A DNA stretch of 48,591 nucleotides. It comes from Thermococcus celericrescens. Lineage in GTDB: Archaea; Methanobacteriota_B; Thermococci; Thermococcales; Thermococcaceae. Shown piece by piece: positions 16,785 through 25,275 of the stretch; the stretch's first letter is position 1; every line of letters starts with the position of its first letter. The DNA lies in contig NZ_LLYW01000038.1 in the NCBI RefSeq assembly GCF_001484195.1, positions 1 through 48,591 of the forward strand, read 5' to 3'. The notes under the pieces are model-generated. The model made no database searches, was not told the DNA's origin, and was given only the letters and a program-made list of their open reading frames with translations. The position numbers were made by a program, and so were the translations under genes.

Positions 16785-17789
16785 ATGAAGGTGAAGGTTG
16801 GAGTCAATGGATACGGAACAATTGGAAAGCGCGTCGCCTACGCCGTAACGAAACAGGACGACATGGAGCTCACAGGTGTCACCAAGACGAAGCCGGACTT
16901 TGAGGCTTACCGCGCGAAGGAGCTTGGAATCCCCGTCTATGCAGCGAGCGAGGAGTTCCTCTCACGCTTCGAGAAGGCCGGCTTTGAAGTGGCCGGGACG
17001 CTCAGTGACCTCCTTGAGGAGGTTGATGTCATAGTCGACGCCACCCCCGGTGGAATGGGGGCCAAGAACAAGGTGCTCTACGAGAAGGCGGGGGTTAAGG
17101 CCATCTTCCAGGGCGGTGAGAAGGCCACCACTGCGGAGGTTTCTTTCGTGGCCCAGGCCAACTACGAGAAGGCCCTTGGGAAGGACTACGTCCGCGTCGT
17201 CTCCTGCAACACCACAGGTCTTACCAGAACCCTCTCGGCCATTCAGGAGTACATCGACTACGTCTACGCGGTCATGATTCGACGCGCGGCTGACCCGAAC
17301 GACGCCAAGCGCGGCCCGGTGAATGCCATAACCCCGAGCGTTACCGTCCCGTCCCACCACGGCCCGGACGTTCAGACAGTTATTCCGATAAACATCGAGA
17401 CCTCAGCCTTTGTCGTTCCAACTACGCTCATGCACGTTCACAGCATCATGGTCGAGCTGAAGAAGCCGGTCGAGGCCAAGGACGTCGTTGATATCTTCGA
17501 GAACACTACAAGGGTTCTCCTCTTCGAGAAGGAGAAGGGCTTCGACAGCACGGCCCAGCTCATAGAGCTCGCCCGCGACCTGCACCGCGAGTGGAACAAC
17601 CTCTACGAAATAGCGGTCTGGAAGGAGAGCATCAGCGTTCGCGGAAACAGGCTCTTCTACATCCAGGCGGTTCACCAGGAGAGCGACGTGGTTCCGGAGA
17701 ACATAGACGCGATAAGGGCCATGTTTGAGATGGCCGACAAGTGGGAGAGCATAAGGAAGACGAACGAAAGCTTAGGGATTTTGAAGTGA
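16785..17789 (+). CDS. gap: Archaeal phosphorylating glyceraldehyde-3-phosphate dehydrogenase
   Basis: A 334-residue cytosolic enzyme that interconverts glyceraldehyde-3-phosphate and 1,3-bisphosphoglycerate with NAD(P). It has the Rossmann loop [12 protein letters not shown] (6-17), catalytic Cys141 in [11 protein letters not shown], and the substrate region [13 protein letters not shown]. Length matches archaeal GAPDH. The ATG at 16785 follows GGTGG; earlier in-frame codons lie inside the promoter. In Thermococcales glycolysis bypasses this step with GAPOR, so this enzyme works in gluconeogenesis, which agrees with the upstream position of the TGM-like site. Confidence 0.96.
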   Translation: MKVKVGVNGYGTIGKRVAYAVTKQDDMELTGVTKTKPDFEAYRAKELGIPVYAASEEFLSRFEKAGFEVAGTLSDLLEEVDVIVDATPGGMGAKNKVLYEKAGVKAIFQGGEKATTAEVSFVAQANYEKALGKDYVRVVSCNTTGLTRTLSAIQEYIDYVYAVMIRRAADPNDAKRGPVNAITPSVTVPSHHGPDVQTVIPINIETSAFVVPTTLMHVHSIMVELKKPVEAKDVVDIFENTTRVLLFEKEKGFDSTAQLIELARDLHREWNNLYEIAVWKESISVRGNRLFYIQAVHQESDVVPENIDAIRAMFEMADKWESIRKTNESLGILK

Positions 17790-17837
17790 CGCCGCAAGCC
17801 TTTTACATTTCTCCTCCTACTTCTTCCGGTGAATGCT

Positions 17838-18659
17838 GTGGAGTGCAGGGCATTTAAGGTGGATGCCTTTACCGACACGCCTCTTAAGGGAAATCCTGCG
17901 GCCGTTGTTCTCGACTGTCCGGAACTCGATAGGGAAACAATGCTAGCTATTGCGGGGGAGCTTAACCTCTCCGAAACGGCTTTCGTCTGGCCGGAGAAGG
18001 ACGGCTTTCAGGTGAGGTTTTTCACCCCTGGGGATGAGATTCCCCTCTGCGGCCACGCCACGGTTGCGACGTTCTACCTGCTCTGGCGTCTTGGTCTGGC
18101 GGCTGAAGGCATCAACAAGATGTTCTCCAAGGCCGGAGAGATCGACGTCCTCATCAAGGACGGGAGGGTGTAGCTCAAGCAGCTGAAGCCGAAGGTAATT
18201 GGAGAGCTTGGTATTGAGGCCCTGAAGGAAATTCTCGGCACGGAAAACTTGGTCGGCCCAGCATTGGCAATGACGACGGGAACCCCGGAAGGCATCGTTG
18301 GAATTCCCACGTTTGAAGAGCTGATGAACCTTGAGCCAGACATGGCAAAGCTCACGAAGTTCTCCAAGGAGAACGGTGTGATAGGGATCTACGTTTACAC
18401 CCTCGATTCCCGGTTCGATGCCGCGGGGAGATTCTTTGCCCCGGCCGTCGGAGTTCCCGAAGACCCAGTTACCGGAACGGCCAGTGGAATCCTCGCGGGC
18501 TATCTAAGGCTCACCGAGAAACTCGTGAAGGGTAGCTATGTCTTCGAGCAGGGGCATGCGCTGAGGCGCGAGGGCAGGGTGTACGTTGAGTTTGAAGGTG
18601 AAAGGCCCTGGGTCGGCGGGGAGGCGAGGATAAGCCTTGAGGGCAGGCTCAGGGTCTGA
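17838..18659 (+). pseudogene. PhzF family isomerase-like gene interrupted by an in-frame TAG
   Basis: One frame encodes a full PhzF-type protein (about 272 codons) except for a TAG at 18171-18173. Before it: FKVDAFTDTPLKGNPAAVV, the catalytic Glu context LNLSETAFV, and CGHATVATF. After it: LKQLKPKV, GPALAMTTGTPEG, DPVTGTASGILAGYL and the C-terminal strand. The second half keeps its frame and family motifs, so the lesion is recent, or is an error; a Trp or Tyr codon changed by one base would explain it. The start is GTG 17838 behind GGTGA (GTG 17829 possible). PhzF proteins are diaminopimelate-epimerase-fold isomerases; substrate unknown. Confidence 0.82.
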
Positions 18660-18717
18660 TGAAACTGGTTTTCCTCTTTTTATGGTTTTAGTGCATCTGA
18701 TGGGGAAAAAGAAATGC

Positions 18718-19824
18718 TCAAACAAGTGAAGCGACCGAATAGATGAACACCAGGAGAAACAGCGCGCCTGCAAAGTAAGCTATCCTGTGGGGAATCAGGA
18801 CGCACTTCGGGGGATGGACGTCTCTTGTTCTAAGGTACATCGCCACCGGCAGGATTCCGGCGTAAAGCAGTCCGCCGAAGGTTCCGGCGAGCCAGAGAGC
18901 ACTGACGAAGCTCTTGAGCCCGGCGAAGTATATCAGCAGAGGCGGAAGGACTGTGAGCAGCCATGCAGTCCTTTTCTCAAGATTAAACGCCTCCCGGAGG
19001 TTGTCCATCTGGGCAAAGCCTATACCGATGTAGCTGGTGCTTATGGCCGCCAGCGGAAGAACGAGACCCAGGACTTTTCCGAGGGAGCCGTAGTAGTTCT
19101 CGAGGGCTGAAGTTGCCAGCTGTGGTGTGTCCGCTCCAAGTGCGCCGACGAATGCCAGGACAAAGAGGGCGTAGAATCCCATCGGCACGAGGTAGCCAAT
19201 GAGGACCGCTTTTTTGGTCTTCTCCGCACTTCCAAGCCCCTTGTACATCTCTGGAACGACCATGTGGCTGACGTAGGCGAATATGGCAACGCCGATTCCG
19301 GAGACGATTGCTGAAGGGTCTACGCTGGTCATGTTCACAGGGTCTACCTTCGGAAGCATCAGAACCACTGCAACCGCAAGGGCACCCAACAATAGGAAAT
19401 TGAGTGCCAGCTCAGCCTCTCCCGAGGCTTTGAGCCCCATGAAAACTACCCAGCTCATGACCAGCCAGAAGATTACCGCCGCAATTGTGCCGTTGATCCC
19501 CGTGAGGGACGAGAGTATGTCGCCGCTTCCGGCGATGTAGGCTATGAGGGCTCCATAACTTAGAACCGAGATGCTCGCCAGCATGAGCCAGCCGCCGGCC
19601 TTTCCAAGGGTCTCCCTCGCTAGAGATGTCATTGTGCCGCCCCGGTGAACCGCGAGCTCCAGCACGAACAGGGCCGTCAGCAGGGTGAGGAATCCCACCG
19701 AAATTATAACCGCGATTCCGGCAAAGCCGGCCTCTCGAAGTGCATACGGCAGACCCAGAACGCCCGCCCCGATTTGAGTCCCAATAAGAATCGCACTTGC
19801 CTCGGCCAGAGTGAGTCTCTTCAT
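18718..19824 (-). CDS. Aromatic amino-acid permease-like transporter
   Basis: A 368-residue, 10-11 TM protein of the APC superfamily, closest in appearance to the hydroxy/aromatic amino-acid permease group (TyrP/Mtr/Aa_trans). TM1 carries the unwound-helix motif GTQIGAGVLGLPYAL (about 15-29). TM6 contains FAYVSHMVVPEMYKGL, where the family has its second substrate-binding break. Expected role: import of Trp/Tyr or a related amino acid driven by H+ or Na+. ATG 19824 follows GAGGTGG; GTG 19833 is in frame. It is monocistronic, facing the phzF pseudogene. Confidence 0.82.
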   Translation of the reverse strand: MKRLTLAEASAILIGTQIGAGVLGLPYALREAGFAGIAVIISVGFLTLLTALFVLELAVHRGGTMTSLARETLGKAGGWLMLASISVLSYGALIAYIAGSGDILSSLTGINGTIAAVIFWLVMSWVVFMGLKASGEAELALNFLLLGALAVAVVLMLPKVDPVNMTSVDPSAIVSGIGVAIFAYVSHMVVPEMYKGLGSAEKTKKAVLIGYLVPMGFYALFVLAFVGALGADTPQLATSALENYYGSLGKVLGLVLPLAAISTSYIGIGFAQMDNLREAFNLEKRTAWLLTVLPPLLIYFAGLKSFVSALWLAGTFGGLLYAGILPVAMYLRTRDVHPPKCVLIPHRIAYFAGALFLLVFIYSVASLV

Positions 19825-19927
19825 GAGCACCACCTCTGGATGAAAAACGCTTCATGGATTTAAGCTTTGTCTGGAAAGGACTGTTCCGTGGTGAATTAAA
19901 AGAACGAGGGCAGAACGGAGGAGCACA

Positions 19928-20212
19928 CTAGAGTCCAAGTTTTTTCAGGACTTCCCCAGAGTCCACGCCCCTCACCAGCAGGTCCTTTTCCCTGCCGGTC
20001 TCCCCCCTTAGGATGCTGACCTCAGCACCGAGAATCTTCGAGAGGAACTTCACAAGTTCCTTATTCGCCTTTCCTTCAACCGGTGGGGCCTTTATTTTGA
20101 CCTTCAGCCTTCCGCGCCACCCATCTATCCCCTCAATCTCGTTCTTCTTCGCCTTCGGCTGGACGTAGACCAGGAGCAGCGTTCCGTCCTTGGTATCTTT
20201 TAGGAACTTCAT
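19928..20212 (-). CDS. DUF167/YggU family protein
   Basis: A 94-residue protein of the YggU/DUF167 family: VYVQPKAKKNEIEG (about 14-27), LKVKIKAPPVEGKANKELVKFLSKILGAEVSILRGETGREKDLLV. The family has a small alpha/beta fold and no settled function. The ATG at 20212 directly follows the stop of the DUF402 gene, with the ribosome site GGAGGG inside the upstream reading frame, so the two form an operon. Confidence 0.88.
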   Translation of the reverse strand: MKFLKDTKDGTLLLVYVQPKAKKNEIEGIDGWRGRLKVKIKAPPVEGKANKELVKFLSKILGAEVSILRGETGREKDLLVRGVDSGEVLKKLGL

Positions 20213-20213
20213 C

Positions 20214-20720
20214 TCAATCCCTCCACTCGTACTCCCACACAATATCGGGCGGAAACTCCTTCCGCTTAATCTTTTCGAGGATTTCCCTCGCAACGCGGTA
20301 GGCGAAATCAAAGGTCTCCCTGTCAATCACGCCGTAGTTGAGGGCCATCTCAAGCTCGTCCTCGTCGAGGAGGAAGGCCTCCCCGCTCGGAAAGACGAAG
20401 ATGTCGAGGAAGAGATCCAGCATCTCAAGAGTGTTCCCGTCGCGCCTCGTATATGCCAGGACATCGATGTAAAGCCCCTTGAACCCGCCGTTTTCGTCGT
20501 AGACTTTCAGGATGTCGTAGTTCTCCCCAACGAAGGCGAAGTAGAGCATGCGGTAGCCGTTTTTGATGACCTCAACGCCGTTCACTCTGAGCGGGGCGAG
20601 CATGCCGGAGAAGCGGGACTTTGCGACTACAACGTTCCCAAAATCTGCAACTACCTCGTCGTCCCTCTCCAAAACGCGGTTGGGGATGCGTCTGTAGGTA
20701 AGGTGGATTTTTGGAGGCAT
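20214..20720 (-). CDS. DUF402 family protein
   Basis: A 168-residue protein with the DUF402 (FomD-barrel-like) core: VVAKSRFSGML, YFAFVGENYDILKVYDENGGFKGLYIDVLAYTRR, then LDLFLDIFVFPSGEAFLLDEDEL. In other archaea this barrel carries nucleotide-diphosphate hydrolase or RNA-related activity; the acidic DLFLD...DEDEL positions that bind metal are kept. The ATG lies about 25-30 bases from the shared TATA box, with no ribosome site, so the mRNA is probably leaderless. Co-transcribed with the DUF167 gene. Confidence 0.82.
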   Translation of the reverse strand: MPPKIHLTYRRIPNRVLERDDEVVADFGNVVVAKSRFSGMLAPLRVNGVEVIKNGYRMLYFAFVGENYDILKVYDENGGFKGLYIDVLAYTRRDGNTLEMLDLFLDIFVFPSGEAFLLDEDELEMALNYGVIDRETFDFAYRVAREILEKIKRKEFPPDIVWEYEWRD

Positions 20721-20740
20721 GGTGCGGAATTTGACTTAAC

Positions 20741-20752
20741 GCTTTTATACTT
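20741..20752. promoter_or_regulatory. Shared bidirectional TATA region
   Basis: CTTTTATACTTT reads as a TATA box on both strands. The divergent ATGs (20720 minus, 20772 plus) both lie about 20-30 bases away, so transcripts on both sides are probably leaderless or nearly so. Confidence 0.5.
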
Positions 20753-20771
20753 TCGTGTCCCAGTTGATTCG

Positions 20772-21074
20772 ATGGGAGTGCGGAAACTCGGGGAGATAGA
20801 GGAGGTTCTCCGTCAACACAAGGAGGAACTCCGAGAGCGTTTTGGGGTTAGGAAGATAGCCATATTCGGTTCCTATGCCCGGGGCGAGGAGACAAAGCTC
20901 AGCGACGTCGATATTCTGGTGGAATTCGAGAGGCCGATAGGCTGGGAGATAGTGGACCTTAAGGACTACCTCGAATCCCTGTTGGGGATAAAGGTTGACC
21001 TAATCACGAAAAACGCCGCAATGAGCAGGAAAGGGTTCTGGGAGCACATAAAAGGGGAGCTGGTATATGTCTAA
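20772..21074 (+). CDS. MNT-type nucleotidyltransferase (MntA-like antitoxin)
   Basis: A 100-residue minimal nucleotidyltransferase. The catalytic motif GS-x10-D-x-D is complete (GSYARGEETKLSDVD, about residues 33-47), with a further carboxylate in IKVDLIT. In MntA-HepT systems this protein neutralises the HEPN toxin by adding AMP to a tyrosine near its active site. It overlaps the downstream HEPN gene by 8 bp, the usual arrangement. The start is placed at ATG 20772, just downstream of the shared TATA region; no ribosome site is obvious. Confidence 0.9.
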   Translation: MGVRKLGEIEEVLRQHKEELRERFGVRKIAIFGSYARGEETKLSDVDILVEFERPIGWEIVDLKDYLESLLGIKVDLITKNAAMSRKGFWEHIKGELVYV

Positions 21075-21411
21075 GCGTGATCCCTGCCTCTTCCTCAACG
21101 ATATCCTGGAGGCGATAGAGAGAATTGAAGAATACCTTGAGGGCTACGACTTCGAAACCTTTGTGAAGGATAGAAAAACCGTTGACGCAGTTCTAAGAAA
21201 CCTTGAAATAATCGGAGAAGCTGCAAAGAACGTTCCGGAGGATATCCGGGGGAAGTATTCGTCCGTCCCTTGGAGAAGGGTAGTGGGCCTGAGAAACGTC
21301 GTTGTCCATCACTATTTTGGTGTTGACCTCTCAATAGTGTGGGTTATCGTCAGCTCTCAAGTTGGAGAGCTAAAAGAAGAAGTGGAGAAGATACTTCTGG
21401 AGGAGTGCTAA
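21067..21411 (+). CDS. HepT-like HEPN ribonuclease toxin (DUF86)
   Basis: A 114-residue all-helical HEPN protein. The RNase/AMPylation motif R-x4-H-x-Y is intact as RNVVVHHY (about 78-85), preceded by the family pattern LRNLEIIGEAAKNVPEDIRGKY...PWRRVVGLRN. Such toxins cut mRNA or the 3' end of tRNA until the partner MNT protein AMPylates the Tyr. Coupled to the MNT gene by an 8-bp overlap; its TAA overlaps the convergent glyS stop by 4 bp. Confidence 0.9.
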   Translation: MSKRDPCLFLNDILEAIERIEEYLEGYDFETFVKDRKTVDAVLRNLEIIGEAAKNVPEDIRGKYSSVPWRRVVGLRNVVVHHYFGVDLSIVWVIVSSQVGELKEEVEKILLEEC

Positions 21412-23120
21412 CTTCCGAAAATCAGCTCCCTAAGCTTATCCGGCAGCTCCTCAATCTTCACCCTCGTCTGCTCCCTCGTGTCGCGGTCGCGGATCGTAAC
21501 GGTGTTGTCCTCGGGCGTCTGGTTGTCGATGGTTACGCAGTAGGGCGTTCCTATCTCGTCGTAGCGCATGTACCTCCTCCCGACGGTGTCCTTCTCGTCG
21601 TAGACGACTATGAAGCCGGCCTTCTGGAGGGTTCTGAAGACCTCGTAGGCTATGCTTTTGAGGGGCTCCTTGGCGACGAGGGGCAGAACTGCGACCTCAA
21701 TCGGCGCCATGTCCTTCTTCAGTCTGAGATAGGTTCTGTCATCCTCTATGACGAGGCTGTTCTCAATGAGCAGGTAGAACGGCCTGTCTATTCCAAAGCT
21801 CGGCTCAAGGACGTGGGGAACTATCTTCTCGCCCGTTATCTTCTCCTCGACCTCCTTGATTATGAAGTCGTCCTTCTCCAGCTCGTAGCCCTCGATGGTG
21901 ATTTTGCCGTCCTTCTCAAGGACTCCAACCAGGTTCCTCAGCTTCTCCTCGTCCCAGCCCTGGATGAGCCCGTTTATCCTCTTGGCGTCCTTCTTCAGCT
22001 TAGGCCCGACGCGCTTCATGTTGAGGCTCACTTTGAGGTGCTTGACTATCCTGGGCTCATCGTAGTGGATAAGGACGGTCATGTCCGCGCCGCTCATCTT
22101 CAGGTGCTTGCTCAGGTCGTAGTCACCGCGGTTGGCTATTCCAACGCACTCCACCCAGCCGAAGCGCTCACTGTGAATCTCGGCATCCCAGGTGTCGCGC
22201 GAGTAGTGCGCCCTCTCCTCGGGAAGCTGCTGGCGGAAGCGTATCTTATCCTCGGGGATGCCTATGTCGAGGAGAACCCTCTTGACCATGACCATGTAGT
22301 AGGCGAAGAAGGTGTTCATGATGTAGCCCTTCTCCACGGCCTCCAGCGCGGTCATCTCAATCGTGCCGAGGTTCTTGAGCTGGTGCTCTATTGGATAAAG
22401 GCGCAGAACCTCGTCCTTGACCTCGTCGAAGTGCGGATGCTCCGTTTCCTTCGGGTTGAAGAATATCTCCGCCTCCGCCTGGGTGAACTCCCTCAGACGG
22501 AGCATGCCCTGCCTCGGTGAAATCTCGTTGCGGTAGGCCTTTCCTATCTGGAAAACGCCGAAGGGAAGCTTGTTCCTGGCGAAAGCGTTCAGTCTTTTGA
22601 AGTTCACAAAGATGCCCTGGGCAGTTTCTGGCCTCAGGTAGCCCTTCTGGTCGCCGTAGGGGCCGATCTTGGTCTCGAACATGAGGTTGAAGTACCAGAC
22701 GTCGCCGAGCTCACCGCCGCACTCGGGGCACTTTATCCCGTGCTCGCGGATGAGTTCAGTGAGGTGTTCGGCGCTCATACCCTCTGTGTCTATTCCAAGG
22801 GCCTCCTCCACTATGTGGTCGGCCCTAAACCTTGCCCCGCACTTCTTACACTCAACCAGCGGGTCAACGAACTTTTCAACGTGACCGCTCGCGATGAAGA
22901 CCCTCTCGGGGGTTATATCTGGTGTTTCCAGCTCGAAGAAGCCCTCCCTCTGGAAGGCCTCGCGTATCTTCCGCTCGATTTTCCTCTTTATCGTCGCACC
23001 GAGCGGACCATAGTCATAGAATCCGCGTGAGCCGCCGTAGATTTCAAAGCTGCCCCATGCAAAGCCCCTCCTCCTCATCAAATCCTGAAGAATCTCGTAT
23101 CTGTCGGGCTTCTCTCCCAT
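21408..23120 (-). CDS. glyS: Glycyl-tRNA synthetase (archaeal/eukaryal type)
   Basis: A 570-residue class II enzyme that charges tRNA-Gly. Motif 1 region GSFEIYGGSRGFYDYGPLGA lies near the N-terminus. A Cys-rich insertion ECKKCGARF...KCPECGG (about 90-140) is the zinc-binding part of archaeal GlyRS. Motif 2 is seen in GKAYRNEISPRQGMLRLREFTQAEAE, motif 3 in PSFGIDRPFYLL, and the anticodon-binding domain from about 470 (VAVLPLV...VVYDEKDTVGRRYMRYDEIGTPYCVTID). Length fits the family. The ATG follows GGTGGTGAG, with a TATA-like CTTTTTATG upstream. Confidence 0.97.
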   Translation of the reverse strand: MGEKPDRYEILQDLMRRRGFAWGSFEIYGGSRGFYDYGPLGATIKRKIERKIREAFQREGFFELETPDITPERVFIASGHVEKFVDPLVECKKCGARFRADHIVEEALGIDTEGMSAEHLTELIREHGIKCPECGGELGDVWYFNLMFETKIGPYGDQKGYLRPETAQGIFVNFKRLNAFARNKLPFGVFQIGKAYRNEISPRQGMLRLREFTQAEAEIFFNPKETEHPHFDEVKDEVLRLYPIEHQLKNLGTIEMTALEAVEKGYIMNTFFAYYMVMVKRVLLDIGIPEDKIRFRQQLPEERAHYSRDTWDAEIHSERFGWVECVGIANRGDYDLSKHLKMSGADMTVLIHYDEPRIVKHLKVSLNMKRVGPKLKKDAKRINGLIQGWDEEKLRNLVGVLEKDGKITIEGYELEKDDFIIKEVEEKITGEKIVPHVLEPSFGIDRPFYLLIENSLVIEDDRTYLRLKKDMAPIEVAVLPLVAKEPLKSIAYEVFRTLQKAGFIVVYDEKDTVGRRYMRYDEIGTPYCVTIDNQTPEDNTVTIRDRDTREQTRVKIEELPDKLRELIFGS

Positions 23121-23196
23121 TACTCACCACCTGAAACTGGAGTAAGGCCATTTCATAAAAAGCTTTTGGGGGTGTCGTTGTCTAATTGCCAACGCC

Positions 23197-23210
23197 CCGT
23201 CCGCGGACGG
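23197..23210. promoter_or_regulatory. 14-bp perfect palindrome upstream of the lsm-rpl37e promoter
   Basis: CCGTCCGCGGACGG, self-complementary over 14 bases, ends six bases before the TATA box. Its GC richness in a spacer that is otherwise mixed, and its exact symmetry, suggest a protein-binding site. No known regulator fits it. Confidence 0.45.
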
Positions 23211-23216
23211 AAAGAG

Positions 23217-23223
23217 TTATAAA
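23217..23223 (+). promoter_or_regulatory. TATA box of lsm-rpl37e
   Basis: TTATAAA, with expected start near 23247 and a GGAGGTG ribosome site before the ATG at 23275. Confidence 0.6.
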
Positions 23224-23274
23224 CCGTTCCCCTCGTTATCGCTATGAGCTTTGATTATTTGGAGGTGCGTGAAA

Positions 23275-23505
23275 ATGGCGGAAAGACCACTCGATGTTAT
23301 CCACAGGTCCCTTGACAAGGATGTCCTCGTGCTCCTGAAGAGGGGTTCCGAGTTCAGGGGCAAGCTTATCGGTTACGACATCCACCTGAACGTCGTCCTC
23401 GCCGACGCCGCTCTTATTCAGGACGGCGAGGAGGTTAAGAGGTACGGTAAAATCGTCATCAGGGGAGACAACGTCCTTGCAATCTCCCCGGTCGAGATCG
23501 AGTGA
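23275..23505 (+). CDS. Sm-like archaeal RNA-binding protein (SmAP1)
   Basis: A 76-residue LSm protein that forms heptameric rings binding U-rich RNA. Sm1 motif: LKRGSEFRGKLIGYDIHLNVVLADA (about 22-46, with the conserved G, D and N). Sm2 motif: YGKIVIRGDNVLAISP. The start is ATG 23275 behind GGAGGTG. The lsm-rpl37e pairing is a conserved archaeal operon linking RNA handling with the ribosome. Confidence 0.96.
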   Translation: MAERPLDVIHRSLDKDVLVLLKRGSEFRGKLIGYDIHLNVVLADAALIQDGEEVKRYGKIVIRGDNVLAISPVEIE

Positions 23506-23525
23506 GACCTTAGTGGGGTGATATC

Positions 23526-23717
23526 ATGGGAGCGGGAACAGAACCCAAGGGCAGGAGGAACCACACTCCAACTCACATCAGATGCAGGCGCTGCGGAAGG
23601 CGCGCCTTTAACGTCAAGAAGGGCTACTGTGCTGCCTGCGGCTTCGGCAGGAGCAGGCGCATGAGGAAGTACAGCTGGTCCCACAAGTGGAAGAAGAAGA
23701 GGAACCTCGCCTACTGA
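23526..23717 (+). CDS. rpl37e: 50S ribosomal protein L37e
   Basis: A 63-residue zinc-ribbon ribosomal protein of the large subunit. Four Cys in CRRC...CAAC bind zinc; the N-terminus has the family pattern [17 protein letters not shown] and the C-terminus is strongly basic ([13 protein letters not shown]). It follows the SmAP gene by 20 bases with a GGGGTGAT site. Confidence 0.98.
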   Translation: MGAGTEPKGRRNHTPTHIRCRRCGRRAFNVKKGYCAACGFGRSRRMRKYSWSHKWKKKRNLAY

Positions 23718-23737
23718 GCCCTTTTATTTTCTTCTCC
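23718..23737 (+). terminator. T-rich terminator after rpl37e
   Basis: CCCTTTTATTTTCTTCTCC immediately after the stop codon region, an archaeal-style poly-T signal. Confidence 0.45.
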
Positions 23738-23827
23738 GCCCGCTTTTCTGAAGCAGTGACATCTTTAATCCTTACCGCAATCCTTATTAACTCAAACGCC
23801 GTTCTGCCCGTTTAGAGGGACGTCTTA

Positions 23828-25228
23828 ATGATACACCTCAACGATAACCAGCGGCGGCTTTGGGCTTTAGCATGGCCCGCCATAATGGGCAACATCTCCC
23901 AGACCCTGCTCAACTTAGTGGACATGATGATGGTCGGCCAGCTCGGTGCGTTGGCCTTGGCAGCAGTCGGTCTCGGCGGCCAGGTCAGCTGGTTCATGAT
24001 GCCGATAATGGCCGCCATTGCGACGGGGACACTAGCTCTCGTCGCGAGATTCGTCGGGGCGAAGGACGAGGAGAGCGCCGTTCTTGCACTGGAGCAGAGC
24101 CTCTATCTCGCATTTCTCCTGGGAATCCCCGTCATGCTCTTTGGGTGGGTCTTCGGCGACGATATCCTGAGGATAATGGGGGCAAAACCGGATGTCGTTG
24201 CCTTGGGCTACAGGTACATAAAGGTGCTCTTCGCGTTCTATCCGATTCGATTCGCCGGCTTTACAGCCTTCTCCGCCCTCAGGGGCGCCGGAGACACGAA
24301 GACGCCCATGAAGCTCGGCATCCTTATGAACGTGGTAAACGCGGTTCTCGATTACCTCCTCATATTCGGAAAGCTCGGTTTTCCCGAGCTTGGCCCCGTC
24401 GGCGCCGCCTGGGCGTCGGGCATAGGAATCACCACCTCGTTCCTCACCGGTCTCTATCTCCTTTGGAGCGGGAGGCTCGTGCTGAGGTTCCGGCCGAGCT
24501 GGAGCTTCCACCCGGACATGGCGGGAAGGATACTCCGCATAGGAATCCCCACCATGGTTGAGCGCGGGATATTTAGCTTTTACAACTTCATATACATGAG
24601 CATAGTCACGCGCTTTGGAACCGTGGCCCTTGCCTCCCATCAGGTTGGCCTCCGCGTGGAGAGCATAGCTTACATGCCGGCCTTTGGCTTCAACGTCGCC
24701 ACCTCCGCCCTCGTCGGCCAGGGTCTTGGAGAGGAGAACCCGGAGAAGGCGGAGCGCACCGTTTATGAGGCCCTCAAGATGGTCGGTGTGTTCATGGCGG
24801 TCATGGCGTTCGTACTTATAGCATTCCCGCGCTACCTCGTCATGCCCTTCATAAGCCCGAGCGACCCGAACTACGGCGAGGTCATGAGGCTGGCGAGCAT
24901 ATACCTCATAATAGTCGGAATAAGCGAGATTCCCCTCGGTTGGCTCTTCGTCCTCGGCGGTGCACTTAGGGGAGCAGGGGACACCAAGACGCCGATGTAC
25001 ATCACCGCCGTCAGCAAGCTTCTCTTCCGCATAGTGCCCGCGTACCTCCTCGGATTCGGCTTTACAATACCTCCCTTCGAGATACTGGGCATAACCTTCC
25101 CCGGCTTCACCTTTGGGGGTCTGGGCGTCATAGCCGCGTGGATAGCGATGAGCCTCGAAACCTTCACGACCGCGGCCCTCTTCTGGTGGGCGTTCAAGAG
25201 GGGGAAGTGGAAATACGTGAAGGTATGA
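23828..25228 (+). CDS. MATE family exporter
   Basis: A 466-residue, 12-TM multidrug/toxin extrusion protein in two related six-helix halves. Both halves keep the R-G-A-G-D-T-K-T-P-M motif after the fourth helix (about 155-165 and 377-387). The N-half begins WALAWPAIMGNISQTLLNLVDMMMVGQLG. Archaeal members, including the P. furiosus protein of known structure, use H+ or Na+ to expel cationic drugs. The ribosome site is weak (GAGGG, 8 bases before ATG). The C-terminal third contains a Gly/Phe/Pro-rich loop (FGFTIPPFEILGITFPGFTFGG). Confidence 0.93.
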   Translation: MIHLNDNQRRLWALAWPAIMGNISQTLLNLVDMMMVGQLGALALAAVGLGGQVSWFMMPIMAAIATGTLALVARFVGAKDEESAVLALEQSLYLAFLLGIPVMLFGWVFGDDILRIMGAKPDVVALGYRYIKVLFAFYPIRFAGFTAFSALRGAGDTKTPMKLGILMNVVNAVLDYLLIFGKLGFPELGPVGAAWASGIGITTSFLTGLYLLWSGRLVLRFRPSWSFHPDMAGRILRIGIPTMVERGIFSFYNFIYMSIVTRFGTVALASHQVGLRVESIAYMPAFGFNVATSALVGQGLGEENPEKAERTVYEALKMVGVFMAVMAFVLIAFPRYLVMPFISPSDPNYGEVMRLASIYLIIVGISEIPLGWLFVLGGALRGAGDTKTPMYITAVSKLLFRIVPAYLLGFGFTIPPFEILGITFPGFTFGGLGVIAAWIAMSLETFTTAALFWWAFKRGKWKYVKV

Positions 25229-25236
25229 CAGTAATG

Positions 25237-25244
25237 TTTATATC
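25237..25244 (+). promoter_or_regulatory. TATA box of vapBC-like pair
   Basis: TTTATATC, 32-39 bases before the antitoxin ATG, followed by the near-direct repeat TTTGTAA/TTTGTAA(A) at about 25245-25265, where an antitoxin could bind. Confidence 0.5.
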
Positions 25245-25275
25245 TTTGTAATGCGTTTTTGTAAATGGTGGTTGC

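Noticed and set aside
18171-18173. TAG in phzF as a pyrrolysine or selenocysteine codon
   Set aside because: Thermococcales are not known to encode pyrrolysine, Sec uses UGA, and the position is not catalytic in PhzF.
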